From assembly GCA_003162235.1 (NCBI GenBank), contig PMMN01000020.1, positions 5,637 through 12,736 on the forward strand: a stretch of DNA of 7,100 nt. Reading direction: 5' to 3'. Positions 1 through 5,986 of this stretch are shown piece after piece. A program made the position numbers and the translations under genes. Source of the stretch: Actinomycetota bacterium (GTDB taxonomy: Bacteria; Actinomycetota; Thermoleophilia; Gaiellales; Gaiellaceae). Under the pieces are notes generated by a model that had not been told where the DNA came from, made no database searches, and saw nothing but the letters and a program-made list of their open reading frames with translations. Position 1 is the stretch's first letter. Each line of letters opens with the position of its first letter.

Positions 1-41
1 ACGGCCTGCTCGTTCGAGGCGCCGTTGTCCCAGCGATTCAT
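1..41 (-). CDS. Possible 5' end of a divergent gene (partial, unidentified)
   Basis: On the minus strand an ATG at 41-39 opens a frame that stays open to the window edge and reads MNRWDNGASNEQA. Of the 11 codons that allow a choice, 10 end in G or C, as in the proven genes here, and that is the main reason for calling it. The upstream bases give only an AAGGG directly abutting the ATG, which is too close for a normal ribosome binding site. Thirteen residues are too few to assign a family. If real, the gene is divergent from hsp20 and shares an upstream region of about 80 bases with it, including the dyad at 49-67. Confidence 0.3.
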   Translation of the reverse strand, partial: MNRWDNGASNEQA

Positions 42-48
42 CCCTTCG

Positions 49-67
49 TTCCAAGGGCCTATTGGAA
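49..67. promoter_or_regulatory. Inverted repeat TTCCAA-N7-TTGGAA, candidate operator of hsp20-lon
   Basis: The two six-base arms at 49-54 and 62-67 are perfect reverse complements, separated by seven bases. The right arm coincides with the proposed -35 box of hsp20, so a protein bound here would compete with RNA polymerase. An imperfect second dyad (56-61 with 68-73, five of six pairs) overlaps it. The N7 spacing recalls the HAIR element of HspR (CTTGAGT-N7-ACTCAAG), but the arm sequence differs, so it is not a HAIR site by sequence. The regulatory role is inference. Confidence 0.4.
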
Positions 68-89
68 TAGACCTCGCGCCCGCTAGGCT
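62..89 (+). promoter_or_regulatory. Candidate vegetative-type promoter for hsp20-lon
   Basis: TTGGAA (62-67) and TAGGCT (84-89) are spaced by 16 bases. They resemble the actinobacterial housekeeping sigma pattern TTGAC-N16-18-TAnnnT. Transcription would start near 96, leaving a leader of about 25 bases. The -35 box falls inside the right arm of the dyad at 49-67. Confidence 0.35.
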
Positions 90-121
90 TGGATTGTCGG
101 ATCGCGAGGTAAAAGAGAGAC

Positions 122-571
122 GTGAGCGAGCACAAACGGAGAGACCCGCACCCCGAGGAGTTCGAGCAGTTCGAGCAGCTTCTGACCGACCTTTGGCGAG
201 CGCAGTTCGGTGGCCGTCATCGAGGAAGTTTCTGGCCCGCAGTCGACAGCTACCGCACCGAGAATCCGGCGCAGCTCGTGGTGATCGCGGAGCTTCCGGG
301 CATCGACCCCGAGCAGGTGCAGATCGTTCTGCACGACCGTTCGCTGATCATCGCCGGCGAGCGCATCAGGCCGAAGAGAAACGGACGCCGCTACCACCAG
401 ATGGAGATCGACCACGGTCCTTTCCAGAGGCGGATTCAGGTGCACGAGCAGGTTGACGCCGAGGCGGCCAGCGCCACCTATGAGCGCGGACTGCTGCGGA
501 TCGTCCTGCCGATCGCCGAGCATCCGACGGGCGCGATCCGGGTACCCATCGAGCTGAGGTCGAAGCAGTGA
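122..571 (+). CDS. hsp20: Small heat shock protein, Hsp20/alpha-crystallin family
   Basis: This is an ATP-independent holdase that binds unfolding proteins in the cytoplasm and passes them to refolding chaperones or proteases. It has 149 residues, normal for bacterial Hsp20. A charged N-terminal arm (1-37) contains a duplicated EFEQ/FEQ unit. The alpha-crystallin domain runs from about 40 to 133, with the ELPG segment at 57-60 and the family signature A-x-x-x-x-G-L-L at 118-125, followed by the RIVLP strand. A C-terminal V-P-I (141-143) matches the I/V-x-I anchor used for oligomer assembly. The start is GTG at 122. A GAGGT at 106-110 lies 11 bases upstream, a little far, and a purine-rich GAGAGA sits closer. 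Its stop overlaps the lon start (GTGA, 568-571), so chaperone and protease should be co-translated. The dyad at 49-67 suggests its own control. Confidence 0.94.
   Translation: MSEHKRRDPHPEEFEQFEQLLTDLWRAQFGGRHRGSFWPAVDSYRTENPAQLVVIAELPGIDPEQVQIVLHDRSLIIAGERIRPKRNGRRYHQMEIDHGPFQRRIQVHEQVDAEAASATYERGLLRIVLPIAEHPTGAIRVPIELRSKQ
556..560 (+). promoter_or_regulatory. Ribosome binding site of lon inside the hsp20 3' end
   Basis: GAGGT lies seven bases before the GTG start of lon at 568. It fixes that start and lies wholly within the hsp20 coding sequence, so lon translation is probably coupled to termination of hsp20 at 569-571. Confidence 0.7.
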
Positions 572-3078
572 TAAGCGACAAGAGAGATCAAAAACGGAAA
601 GACAAGTCGCCGGCCGGGGCTCGAGAGGACTCCGACGGCGCGGCGACCGACTTCTCGGAGGCGCGCTTCGAGCTGCCGTTGCTGCCGATCAAAGAGACTG
701 TTGTCTTTCCCGACTCGATGACGCCTCTGGCAATCGGGCAGGAGCGCTCGATCAAGCTCGTCGACGACGCCGTCAGCGGCGAGGGGCGCCTGGCGCTCGC
801 CGCCGTCCGAGGCGAGGACGAGATCGAGAAGCCCTCCTGGGACGACATCTATACGGTCGGCGTCGAGGCGCTCGTATCGAGGTTGCTCAAGATGCCCGAC
901 GGCACGCTGCGACTGCTCGTTCAGGGCGTGCGCCGTATCCGTCTGATCGATCGCGTACGCGACAAGCCTTACTTGGTCGGCCTGTTCGAGGAGATACCCG
1001 ACGTCGTCGGCACCTCCGACGAGCTCGAGGCGCTTACCCGCAACGTCCAATCACAGTTCGCCCGCGTTATCCAGATGGAGCCCTACCTTCCCGACGAGCT
1101 GGCGATCGCCGTGGCCAACATCGACGATCCCAGCCTGCTCTGCTACCTGGTCGCCTCCAATCTGCGTCGCCTGACGGTGGCCGAGCGCCAGCAGCTGCTC
1201 GAGCAGACAGACGTTGCCGAGCGCCTGCGCGCGCTCTCTCGCGTTCTCGCTCGCGAGGTCGAGGTCGGCGAGCTCGAATCGAAGATCCAGACCCAGGTGA
1301 AGTCCGAGCTCGACCAGGGTCAGCGCGAGTTCATCCTGCGCCAGCAGATGAAGGCGATCCAGGACGAGCTCGGCGAGGGTGACCCGGAACAGGCCGAGCT
1401 GAAGGAGCTGCGCGAACGCATCGAAGCTGCCGACTTGCCCGAGGAGCCGCGTAAGGCCGCCGAGCGCGAGCTGGGCCGGCTCGAGCGCCTGCCAAGCGCC
1501 GCCGCCGAGTACGGCGTGATTCGCACTTACCTGGAGTGGATCGTCTCGCTGCCCTGGCGAGCAGAGAGCGAGGATCACCTCGATCTCGAGCGCGCCCAGC
1601 GCACCCTCGACGAGGATCACTACGACCTGGAAAAGGTCAAGGACAGGATCCTCGAGTATTTGGCCGTCTCGAAGCTGAAGGGTGACGTCTCGGGGCCGAT
1701 TCTCTGCTTCGTCGGCCCGCCGGGGGTCGGTAAGACCTCGCTCGGGCAATCGATCGCGCGGGCGCTCGGACGCAAGCTGGTGCGCATCTCGGTGGGCGGC
1801 GTGCGCGACGAGGCGGAGATCCGCGGGCACAGGCGCACATACGTCGGAGCCATGCCCGGAACGATTATCCGCGCGCTGAGGGACGCGGAGACGCGCAACC
1901 CGGTCTTCCTGATCGACGAGATCGACAAGATGGGAATGGACTACCGCGGCGATCCCGCCAGCGCGATGCTCGAGGTGCTCGATCCCGAGCAGCACATGAG
2001 CTTCCGCGACCACTACCTCGACCTGCCCTTCGATCTCTCCCGCGTGCTCTTCATCTGCACCGCGAACCAGGCCGAGACGATCCCGCCTCCGCTGCTCGAC
2101 CGCATGGACACGATTCATCTCTCCGGCTACACGCGCAACGAGAAGCGGGGCATCGCCGAGCGCTTCTTGGTGCCGAAGGTGTTCGACGCGAACGGTCTCG
2201 GGAACGGTCAGATGTCGTTCTCGGGGAAGGCGCTCGACCTGGTCATCCGCGAATACACGCGCGAGGCGGGAGTGCGCAATCTCGAGCGCCAGCTCGCCGC
2301 TCTTTGCCGCAAGGGCGCGCGCCAGATCGCCGAGGGCAAGGCGAAGAAGATCGCGGTCGGCGAAAAGCAGGTGCGCGAATGGCTGGGGCCGCGGCGCTTC
2401 AGCGGCGAGGTGCGCAAGCGCACGTCCGAGCCGGGCGTGGCGACCGGGCTCGCCTGGACGCCGGTCGGCGGCGAGATCCTGTTCGTCGAAGCCACGGCCT
2501 ATGACGGCAGCGGTCGTCTGACTCTCACCGGGCAGCTGGGTGAGGTGATGCAGGAATCGGCGCAAGCGGCGCTCTCCTATGCGCGAGCGCACGCCGGCGA
2601 CCTGGGTATCGACCCGGGCTGGTTCCAAAAACACGATCTCCATCTGCACGTGCCGGCGGGCGCGGTGCGCAAAGACGGGCCGTCGGCCGGGATCACGATG
2701 GCGACCGCGATCATCTCCCTGGTAACGGGGCGCGCGGTCTCGGAGGAGGTGGCGATGACGGGCGAGATCACGATCACGGGGCAGGTGCTTCCGATCGGCG
2801 GCATACGCGAGAAGCTGCTGGCGGCACAACAGGCCGAGATCAAGCGTGTGATCCTGCCGCGCGAGAACGAGCCCGACCTCGAGGATCTGCCCGAAGAGAC
2901 GAGACAGGCGCTGACGCTGGTACCGGTGGACAGCATCGGCGAGGTTATCGAGGCTGCGCTCGAAGCCGGTGACGGCAGACCGACAAGCGCCGTCTCCCGG
3001 AGCGGGCGCCAGGCGACTTCGGCGAGACCGCGGAAACCGGGTCCGCGTAAAACTGGTCTTCAAAAAAGCGCCGATTAG
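568..3078 (+). CDS. lon: ATP-dependent protease Lon (S16, LonA type)
   Basis: A cytoplasmic hexameric AAA+ serine protease that unfolds and degrades damaged and regulatory proteins. It has 836 residues, somewhat longer than the usual 780-810. After a charged 35-residue leader, the LON substrate-binding domain starts at LPLLPIKETVVFP (36-48), followed by a coiled-coil helical region (about 240-350). The AAA+ module has Walker A GPPGVGKTS (383-391), Walker B VFLIDEIDK (446-454), the sensor TANQ and the arginine-finger segment LLDRMD. The protease domain (about 618-805) has catalytic Ser706 in KDGPSAG and Lys749 in GGIREKLL. Their spacing of 43 equals that of Ser679/Lys722 in E. coli, so the enzyme should be active. 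The last 35 or so residues form a basic Ser/Arg/Lys/Pro-rich tail not typical of Lon. The GTG start has a well-placed GAGGT and overlaps hsp20, which may supply substrates. Confidence 0.98.
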   Translation: MISDKRDQKRKDKSPAGAREDSDGAATDFSEARFELPLLPIKETVVFPDSMTPLAIGQERSIKLVDDAVSGEGRLALAAVRGEDEIEKPSWDDIYTVGVEALVSRLLKMPDGTLRLLVQGVRRIRLIDRVRDKPYLVGLFEEIPDVVGTSDELEALTRNVQSQFARVIQMEPYLPDELAIAVANIDDPSLLCYLVASNLRRLTVAERQQLLEQTDVAERLRALSRVLAREVEVGELESKIQTQVKSELDQGQREFILRQQMKAIQDELGEGDPEQAELKELRERIEAADLPEEPRKAAERELGRLERLPSAAAEYGVIRTYLEWIVSLPWRAESEDHLDLERAQRTLDEDHYDLEKVKDRILEYLAVSKLKGDVSGPILCFVGPPGVGKTSLGQSIARALGRKLVRISVGGVRDEAEIRGHRRTYVGAMPGTIIRALRDAETRNPVFLIDEIDKMGMDYRGDPASAMLEVLDPEQHMSFRDHYLDLPFDLSRVLFICTANQAETIPPPLLDRMDTIHLSGYTRNEKRGIAERFLVPKVFDANGLGNGQMSFSGKALDLVIREYTREAGVRNLERQLAALCRKGARQIAEGKAKKIAVGEKQVREWLGPRRFSGEVRKRTSEPGVATGLAWTPVGGEILFVEATAYDGSGRLTLTGQLGEVMQESAQAALSYARAHAGDLGIDPGWFQKHDLHLHVPAGAVRKDGPSAGITMATAIISLVTGRAVSEEVAMTGEITITGQVLPIGGIREKLLAAQQAEIKRVILPRENEPDLEDLPEETRQALTLVPVDSIGEVIEAALEAGDGRPTSAVSRSGRQATSARPRKPGPRKTGLQKSAD

Positions 3079-3166
3079 ACGACACTATGAGTAGCAACCC
3101 CGAACGACGCCGATCCTGTACGGTGCGGAACGGACGGGGAAAGAATGGGTCATGCTCGAGCGACGC

Positions 3167-3172
3167 GGGGGA
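3167..3172 (+). promoter_or_regulatory. Ribosome binding site that sets the start at 3180
   Basis: GGGGGA lies seven bases before the ATG at 3180, with a GAGG (3174-3177) even closer. This favours 3180 over an in-frame ATG at 3087, which would add 31 residues of poor coding character (many Arg, Ser and Cys, no predicted structure). Confidence 0.65.
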
Positions 3173-3179
3173 AGAGGCT

Positions 3180-3632
3180 ATGAACAAGAAGACGGATAGG
3201 CTTTCGGATGCGGCTACGAACGTGCGCCCCTACGTCGAGCGCGCGCTCAAGGACGAGGAGTTGCGCGACAACGTGCGCCGCGCCTTCCAGACCGCCAAGG
3301 ACGTTTACGAGGAGCTCGTTTCTCAGGGACACGTCTCGAAGGCCGCCACACACGTGGCCACCGACCACGATGTTCAGGAGAACCTGCGCAAGACGGTCGA
3401 GGAGCTCAAGAGCGCGACCGCACGCCTGCAGGGACGCGAGGAGGAAGAGGCACACCGGGGCAGGAACACGACGGTGCTTCTGGCCGGTATCGCGCTAGGC
3501 ATTCTCTTCAACCCGACGACCGGACCGCAGGCCCGTGCCTGGCTGCGTGAGACGATCCTGGGGCCGAGCGAGGAGATCGAATACACCCCGGCGGACGACG
3601 AGGTGGGCGCTTCCGGAGACGGCGCTGCCTGA
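3180..3632 (+). CDS. Helical-repeat protein with YtxH-like membrane segment
   Basis: A protein of 150 residues, function unknown. The N-terminal part is charged and helical and appears to hold two copies of one unit: KDEELRDNVRRAF...AKDVYEEL (about 24-46) and TDHDVQENLRKTV...SATARL (about 61-83). An acidic-to-basic linker (86-95) leads to one hydrophobic segment, TVLLAGIALGILFNP (98-112). It is followed by TGPQARAWLRE, the pattern seen in YtxH-like proteins (small-residue membrane helix, then F-x-P-x-T-G-x-x-x-R-x-x-L). In most YtxH proteins that segment is near the N-terminus; here it follows the helical part. The tail is acidic. It lies 101 bases after lon on the same strand with no obvious terminator between, so it may belong to the hsp20-lon transcript. 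A link to envelope or stress function is inference. Confidence 0.85.
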   Translation: MNKKTDRLSDAATNVRPYVERALKDEELRDNVRRAFQTAKDVYEELVSQGHVSKAATHVATDHDVQENLRKTVEELKSATARLQGREEEEAHRGRNTTVLLAGIALGILFNPTTGPQARAWLRETILGPSEEIEYTPADDEVGASGDGAA

Positions 3633-3662
3633 GTAAAGCGGGCGACCGGCCGCTGCCGAGCT

Positions 3663-3693
3663 TAGAGCCTGTTCCGGTAGAGAAGAGGCTCTA
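3663..3693. terminator. Hairpin between convergent genes, possible bidirectional terminator
   Basis: TAGAGCCT (3663-3670) and AGGCTCTA (3686-3693) form a perfect eight-base stem with a 15-base loop. The stem extends by two more pairs (3660-3661 with 3694-3695) across one bulged base. It starts 31 bases after the stop of the YtxH-like gene, and its right arm contains the TAG stop of the M23 gene on the other strand. Neither side has a clear T tract, so intrinsic termination is not assured. Confidence 0.4.
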
Positions 3694-5139
3694 GCCGCGA
3701 TTCATCAAGGGCGCAGTGCTCGCGCTCGTTGCCTGGAGCAGGCTTTTGAGCGCGCTCTCGTCGAGACGCGGCAGTGCCGAGATGTCCGTCGCGTGCAGGA
3801 GCACTGCGCCCGCCTGCTGAGTGCTCGCGTGTTTCGCCAGCTGCCTGGCCCAGGCGCCTGTCCCGGCGGGGAAGGAGACATCTTTCAGGTGCTGCAGGCC
3901 AACCAGCCACCTGTACCCGTCCACGGCGCTCCCGTCGTATCCAAGCGGAAGGAGCGAGGCCGGATGGGTCTCGAAATGGAGGTGCGGCGGTGTCGTGATG
4001 GCGTCGCCGGTGTTGCCGACGAAGCCGAGCACGTCTCCGGCCTTTACGCGCGTCCCGTTCACGGCCAGCGGCGAGTAGGCCGAGAGGTGCGCGTAGTAGT
4101 ACTCGTTTCCCTTCATGTCCCTGAGCCAGAGCCGGTTTCCGCCCAGGTTGTTCCAGCCGACGGAGTAGACCGTGCCCTCGCCGACCGCCAGCACCGGCGT
4201 TCCCATCGGCGCGAAGATGTCGATGCCGTGATGCCAGACAGTGTCCGCCCTCGGCGCCCCGAACGAATCCGAGAACCAAGCCTGGCCGTAGACGGGGAAG
4301 ACGTAGCCCTTGGCGGTCAGCCTCAGTTGTAGATCGGGAGGGCGCTTCACGACCCCCGGAGCGTTGTTCGGGTTCGTTGTCGTCGTTTTCGTCGTCGTCG
4401 TTGTCTTCGTCTTGGAGGGCTTCTGCGGTTTCGACTTTTCCGGCTGCGGCCCGCCGGTTGGAATCGTTACGGTCTCTGTCTCGATACTGGCCTGCGCGCG
4501 AGCTTCCGCCGAGCCGATGATGATCTCGCTCCCGGCGGGGAGACCGCCGTGATCGGTGTTGACGTGGATATCGAGCACGCGCAGCGACTCTTGGTAGCCC
4601 TTCGTCCCCGGATCGCCGGCACCGACCGTCTGTACGAGCGTCTGCATATAACCCCAATCGCCGAGCGGAATCCGTCCGTTCGGCGAGATCGCGAGCGGCT
4701 GGCCCTGGAAAGTAGCGCCGCTCACGCTCGTCTGGAACGTGTCTCCGTTCGCCTGGGTTGCGGAGGCTTCGGCGGTGGCCGAGGCGATGAGCTGCTGAAT
4801 GCTGAGTTCACCGCCGAATAGCTGTATGCCGTTCAGGGTCGCCGTGGCCGTGGCCGTGGCAATACCGCTCGAGGTCGTGGTGACGTTCGCCGAGATCGAG
4901 TCGATCTTGACGATCGAGCCGTCGTCCGGGTAGCTGTAGCTCTGGCTTGGCGGCGTCGCATCGGGAGGCGCGCTCACGTCAGGCGTACCGAATACTCCCT
5001 GCGGAACGGTGATCTTGACTGCGAACGCGAGCGCGGAGGCACCGGTTGTCGGTACGCTCGAGACGGCACTCGCAGTCGCAGCGGCGAGAAGTGCGCCGGC
5101 GAGCAGGAACCAGATGGGCCAGCGTCGCAGCACAGCCAC
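3691..5139 (-). CDS. Secreted M23 (LytM-type) metallopeptidase with N-terminal beta-rich domain
   Basis: A probable cell-wall endopeptidase or a LytM-fold activator of wall hydrolases, exported by a signal peptide (basic LRRW, hydrophobic core 9-20, likely cleavage after ATASA near 25). Residues about 37-222 are rich in Ser, Thr, Ala and Gly. They resemble, by eye, the actinobacterial choice-of-anchor P domain (alternating Ala/Thr strands, VSGATFQGQPL, then GSEIIIGSAEA). A Lys/Pro/Thr linker (231-262) with a KTTTTTKTTTT core follows. The M23 domain (about 276-392) keeps its zinc and catalytic residues: H303-x-x-x-D307 before APMGTPV, H351 in YAHL, and H386-L-H388. About 90 residues follow, with no recognised motif. 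The start is GTG at 5139 or GTG at 5133, neither with a good ribosome binding site. It converges on the YtxH-like gene and is divergent from the ZIP gene. Confidence 0.93.
   Translation of the reverse strand: MAVLRRWPIWFLLAGALLAAATASAVSSVPTTGASALAFAVKITVPQGVFGTPDVSAPPDATPPSQSYSYPDDGSIVKIDSISANVTTTSSGIATATATATLNGIQLFGGELSIQQLIASATAEASATQANGDTFQTSVSGATFQGQPLAISPNGRIPLGDWGYMQTLVQTVGAGDPGTKGYQESLRVLDIHVNTDHGGLPAGSEIIIGSAEARAQASIETETVTIPTGGPQPEKSKPQKPSKTKTTTTTKTTTTNPNNAPGVVKRPPDLQLRLTAKGYVFPVYGQAWFSDSFGAPRADTVWHHGIDIFAPMGTPVLAVGEGTVYSVGWNNLGGNRLWLRDMKGNEYYYAHLSAYSPLAVNGTRVKAGDVLGFVGNTGDAITTPPHLHFETHPASLLPLGYDGSAVDGYRWLVGLQHLKDVSFPAGTGAWARQLAKHASTQQAGAVLLHATDISALPRLDESALKSLLQATSASTAPLMNRG
4375..4413 (-). 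repeat. Low-complexity trinucleotide tract coding the Thr/Lys linker
   Basis: Repeated GTC/GTT-type triplets encode residues 243-255 of the M23 protein, a Thr run broken by Lys. Such linkers are often extended, may be O-glycosylated in actinobacteria, and may span the wall. Codon mixing makes it an imperfect repeat. Confidence 0.7.
4842..4859 (-). repeat. Three tandem copies of a six-base unit inside the M23 gene
   Basis: CCGTGG is repeated three times on the plus strand. It encodes the alternating Ala-Thr run around residues 94-100 of the beta-rich domain, where such alternation suits a beta strand. Loss or gain of a unit would keep the frame. Confidence 0.7.
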
Positions 5140-5187
5140 CCATTATCGGCATAACCGCGGCCGCCCGCTCGGCCAAGCGCCCAAAGG

Positions 5188-5216
5188 TTGAACGCAGCCG
5201 CCTCGACCAGTAGCGT
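5188..5216 (+). promoter_or_regulatory. Candidate promoter of the ZIP gene, probably leaderless
   Basis: TTGAAC (5188-5193) and TAGCGT (5211-5216) are spaced by 17 bases, a good match to the actinobacterial housekeeping pattern. The ATG at 5225 begins nine bases after the -10 box and has no Shine-Dalgarno sequence before it, which fits transcription starting at or just before the start codon. Confidence 0.42.
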
Positions 5217-5224
5217 TCGCCCTC

Positions 5225-5986
5225 ATGCTAGAGATCGCGTCCGCACTCCAGCTTCAGCTTGCCTCGGCCGCCTGGATAGCGATACCGCTGGCGACGCTCA
5301 CGACCGTCTCGACCCTTCTCGGCGGCGCCGTCGCGCTTCACTACCGGCGCCAGATCGGGACGATTATCGCGCTCACCGGCGGAGTGGTCGTCGCGGTCGC
5401 GCTCTTCGACGTCCTGCCCGAGGCGATCGACACCGTGGGCGACTCCGACCTCGTGGCGACGCTGATCGGCGTCGGCTTCCTAGTCTTCTTCCTGGCCGAG
5501 CGCTTCGTCGTCCTCCACCACCGCGACGAAGAGGAGCAGGTCAAAGCTCATGCGCAGGTCGGCGCCCTCGGCGCGGCCGGACTCTCCGTACACAGCTTCA
5601 TCGACGGGCTGGGTATCGGGCTCGCCTTCAGCCTCAACACCAAGATCGGGCTGCTCGTCTTCCTGGCCGTGATCACTCACGACTTCGCCGACGGCTTCAA
5701 CACGGTCTCCTTCGTGCTCAGGCAGTCGGAGAACCGCCGCCAGGCGATTCGCTGGCTCGCCGCCGACGCGCTCGCGCCTCTGATCGGCGCAAGCGTCGGC
5801 TCCTCGCTCAGCATCTCCCAGCACCACCTCGGCTACATGCTCTCGCTCTACGTCGGCTTCTTCCTCTTCATCGGCGCCACCGACCTGCTCCCGCACGCGC
5901 ACGAGCACGCCTCGACCAAGAAGGTGTTTCTCACGCTGGCCGGGTTCGCCTTCGTCTTCCTGATCAGTTTGGCGGGGGCTCGCTAG
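5225..5986 (+). CDS. ZIP-family divalent metal transporter
   Basis: An inner-membrane permease for zinc or related divalent cations (uptake by family analogy; the metal is not evident from sequence). At 253 residues it is full length, with about eight hydrophobic segments. The transport site lies in two helices: H123-S-F-I-D127-G and H152-D153-F-A-D156-G. Aligned by motif to BbZIP (H177, N178, E181; D208, E211), the first metal site keeps a His but uses Asp in place of both Glu, and Asn178 becomes Ser124. A short cytoplasmic-type loop HHRDEEE (98-104) and a His cluster after the seventh or eighth helix (PHAHEH, 223-228) could bind metal. TM2 carries FDVLPEA (61-67), common in the family. The ATG at 5225 is the only reasonable start. 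The 3' end overlaps the opposing TSUP gene by 23 bases. Confidence 0.93.
   Translation: MLEIASALQLQLASAAWIAIPLATLTTVSTLLGGAVALHYRRQIGTIIALTGGVVVAVALFDVLPEAIDTVGDSDLVATLIGVGFLVFFLAERFVVLHHRDEEEQVKAHAQVGALGAAGLSVHSFIDGLGIGLAFSLNTKIGLLVFLAVITHDFADGFNTVSFVLRQSENRRQAIRWLAADALAPLIGASVGSSLSISQHHLGYMLSLYVGFFLFIGATDLLPHAHEHASTKKVFLTLAGFAFVFLISLAGAR

Noticed and set aside
42..121. CIRCE or HAIR heat-shock operator upstream of hsp20
   Set aside because: Neither TTAGCACTC-N9-GAGTGCTAA nor CTTGAGT-N7-ACTCAAG is present; only the different dyad TTCCAA-N7-TTGGAA was found.
161..178. Tandem TTCGAGCAG repeat at the hsp20 start
   Set aside because: Only two nine-base copies encoding FEQ-FEQ within a helix; no sign of a functional DNA repeat.
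1051..3063. Very long open frame (about 670 codons) on the minus strand across lon
   Set aside because: It lies entirely antisense to a clearly functional lon. Its translation is Arg/Leu/His-rich with no recognisable domain, as expected for an antisense frame in high-GC DNA.
3087..3179. N-terminal extension of the YtxH-like protein from ATG 3087
   Set aside because: No ribosome binding site before 3087, non-protein-like composition, and a strong purine-rich site before the ATG at 3180.
4375..4413. Triplet tract as a phase-variable microsatellite
   Set aside because: The repeat is imperfect (mixed GTC, GTT, TTC triplets) and changes by triplets would not shift the frame. A low-complexity protein linker explains it.
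3662..4657. Open minus-strand frame of about 330 codons over the M23 gene
   Set aside because: It lies in another frame of the same strand as the signal-peptide-bearing M23 protein. Its product is Arg-rich low complexity, while the M23 frame carries intact catalytic motifs.
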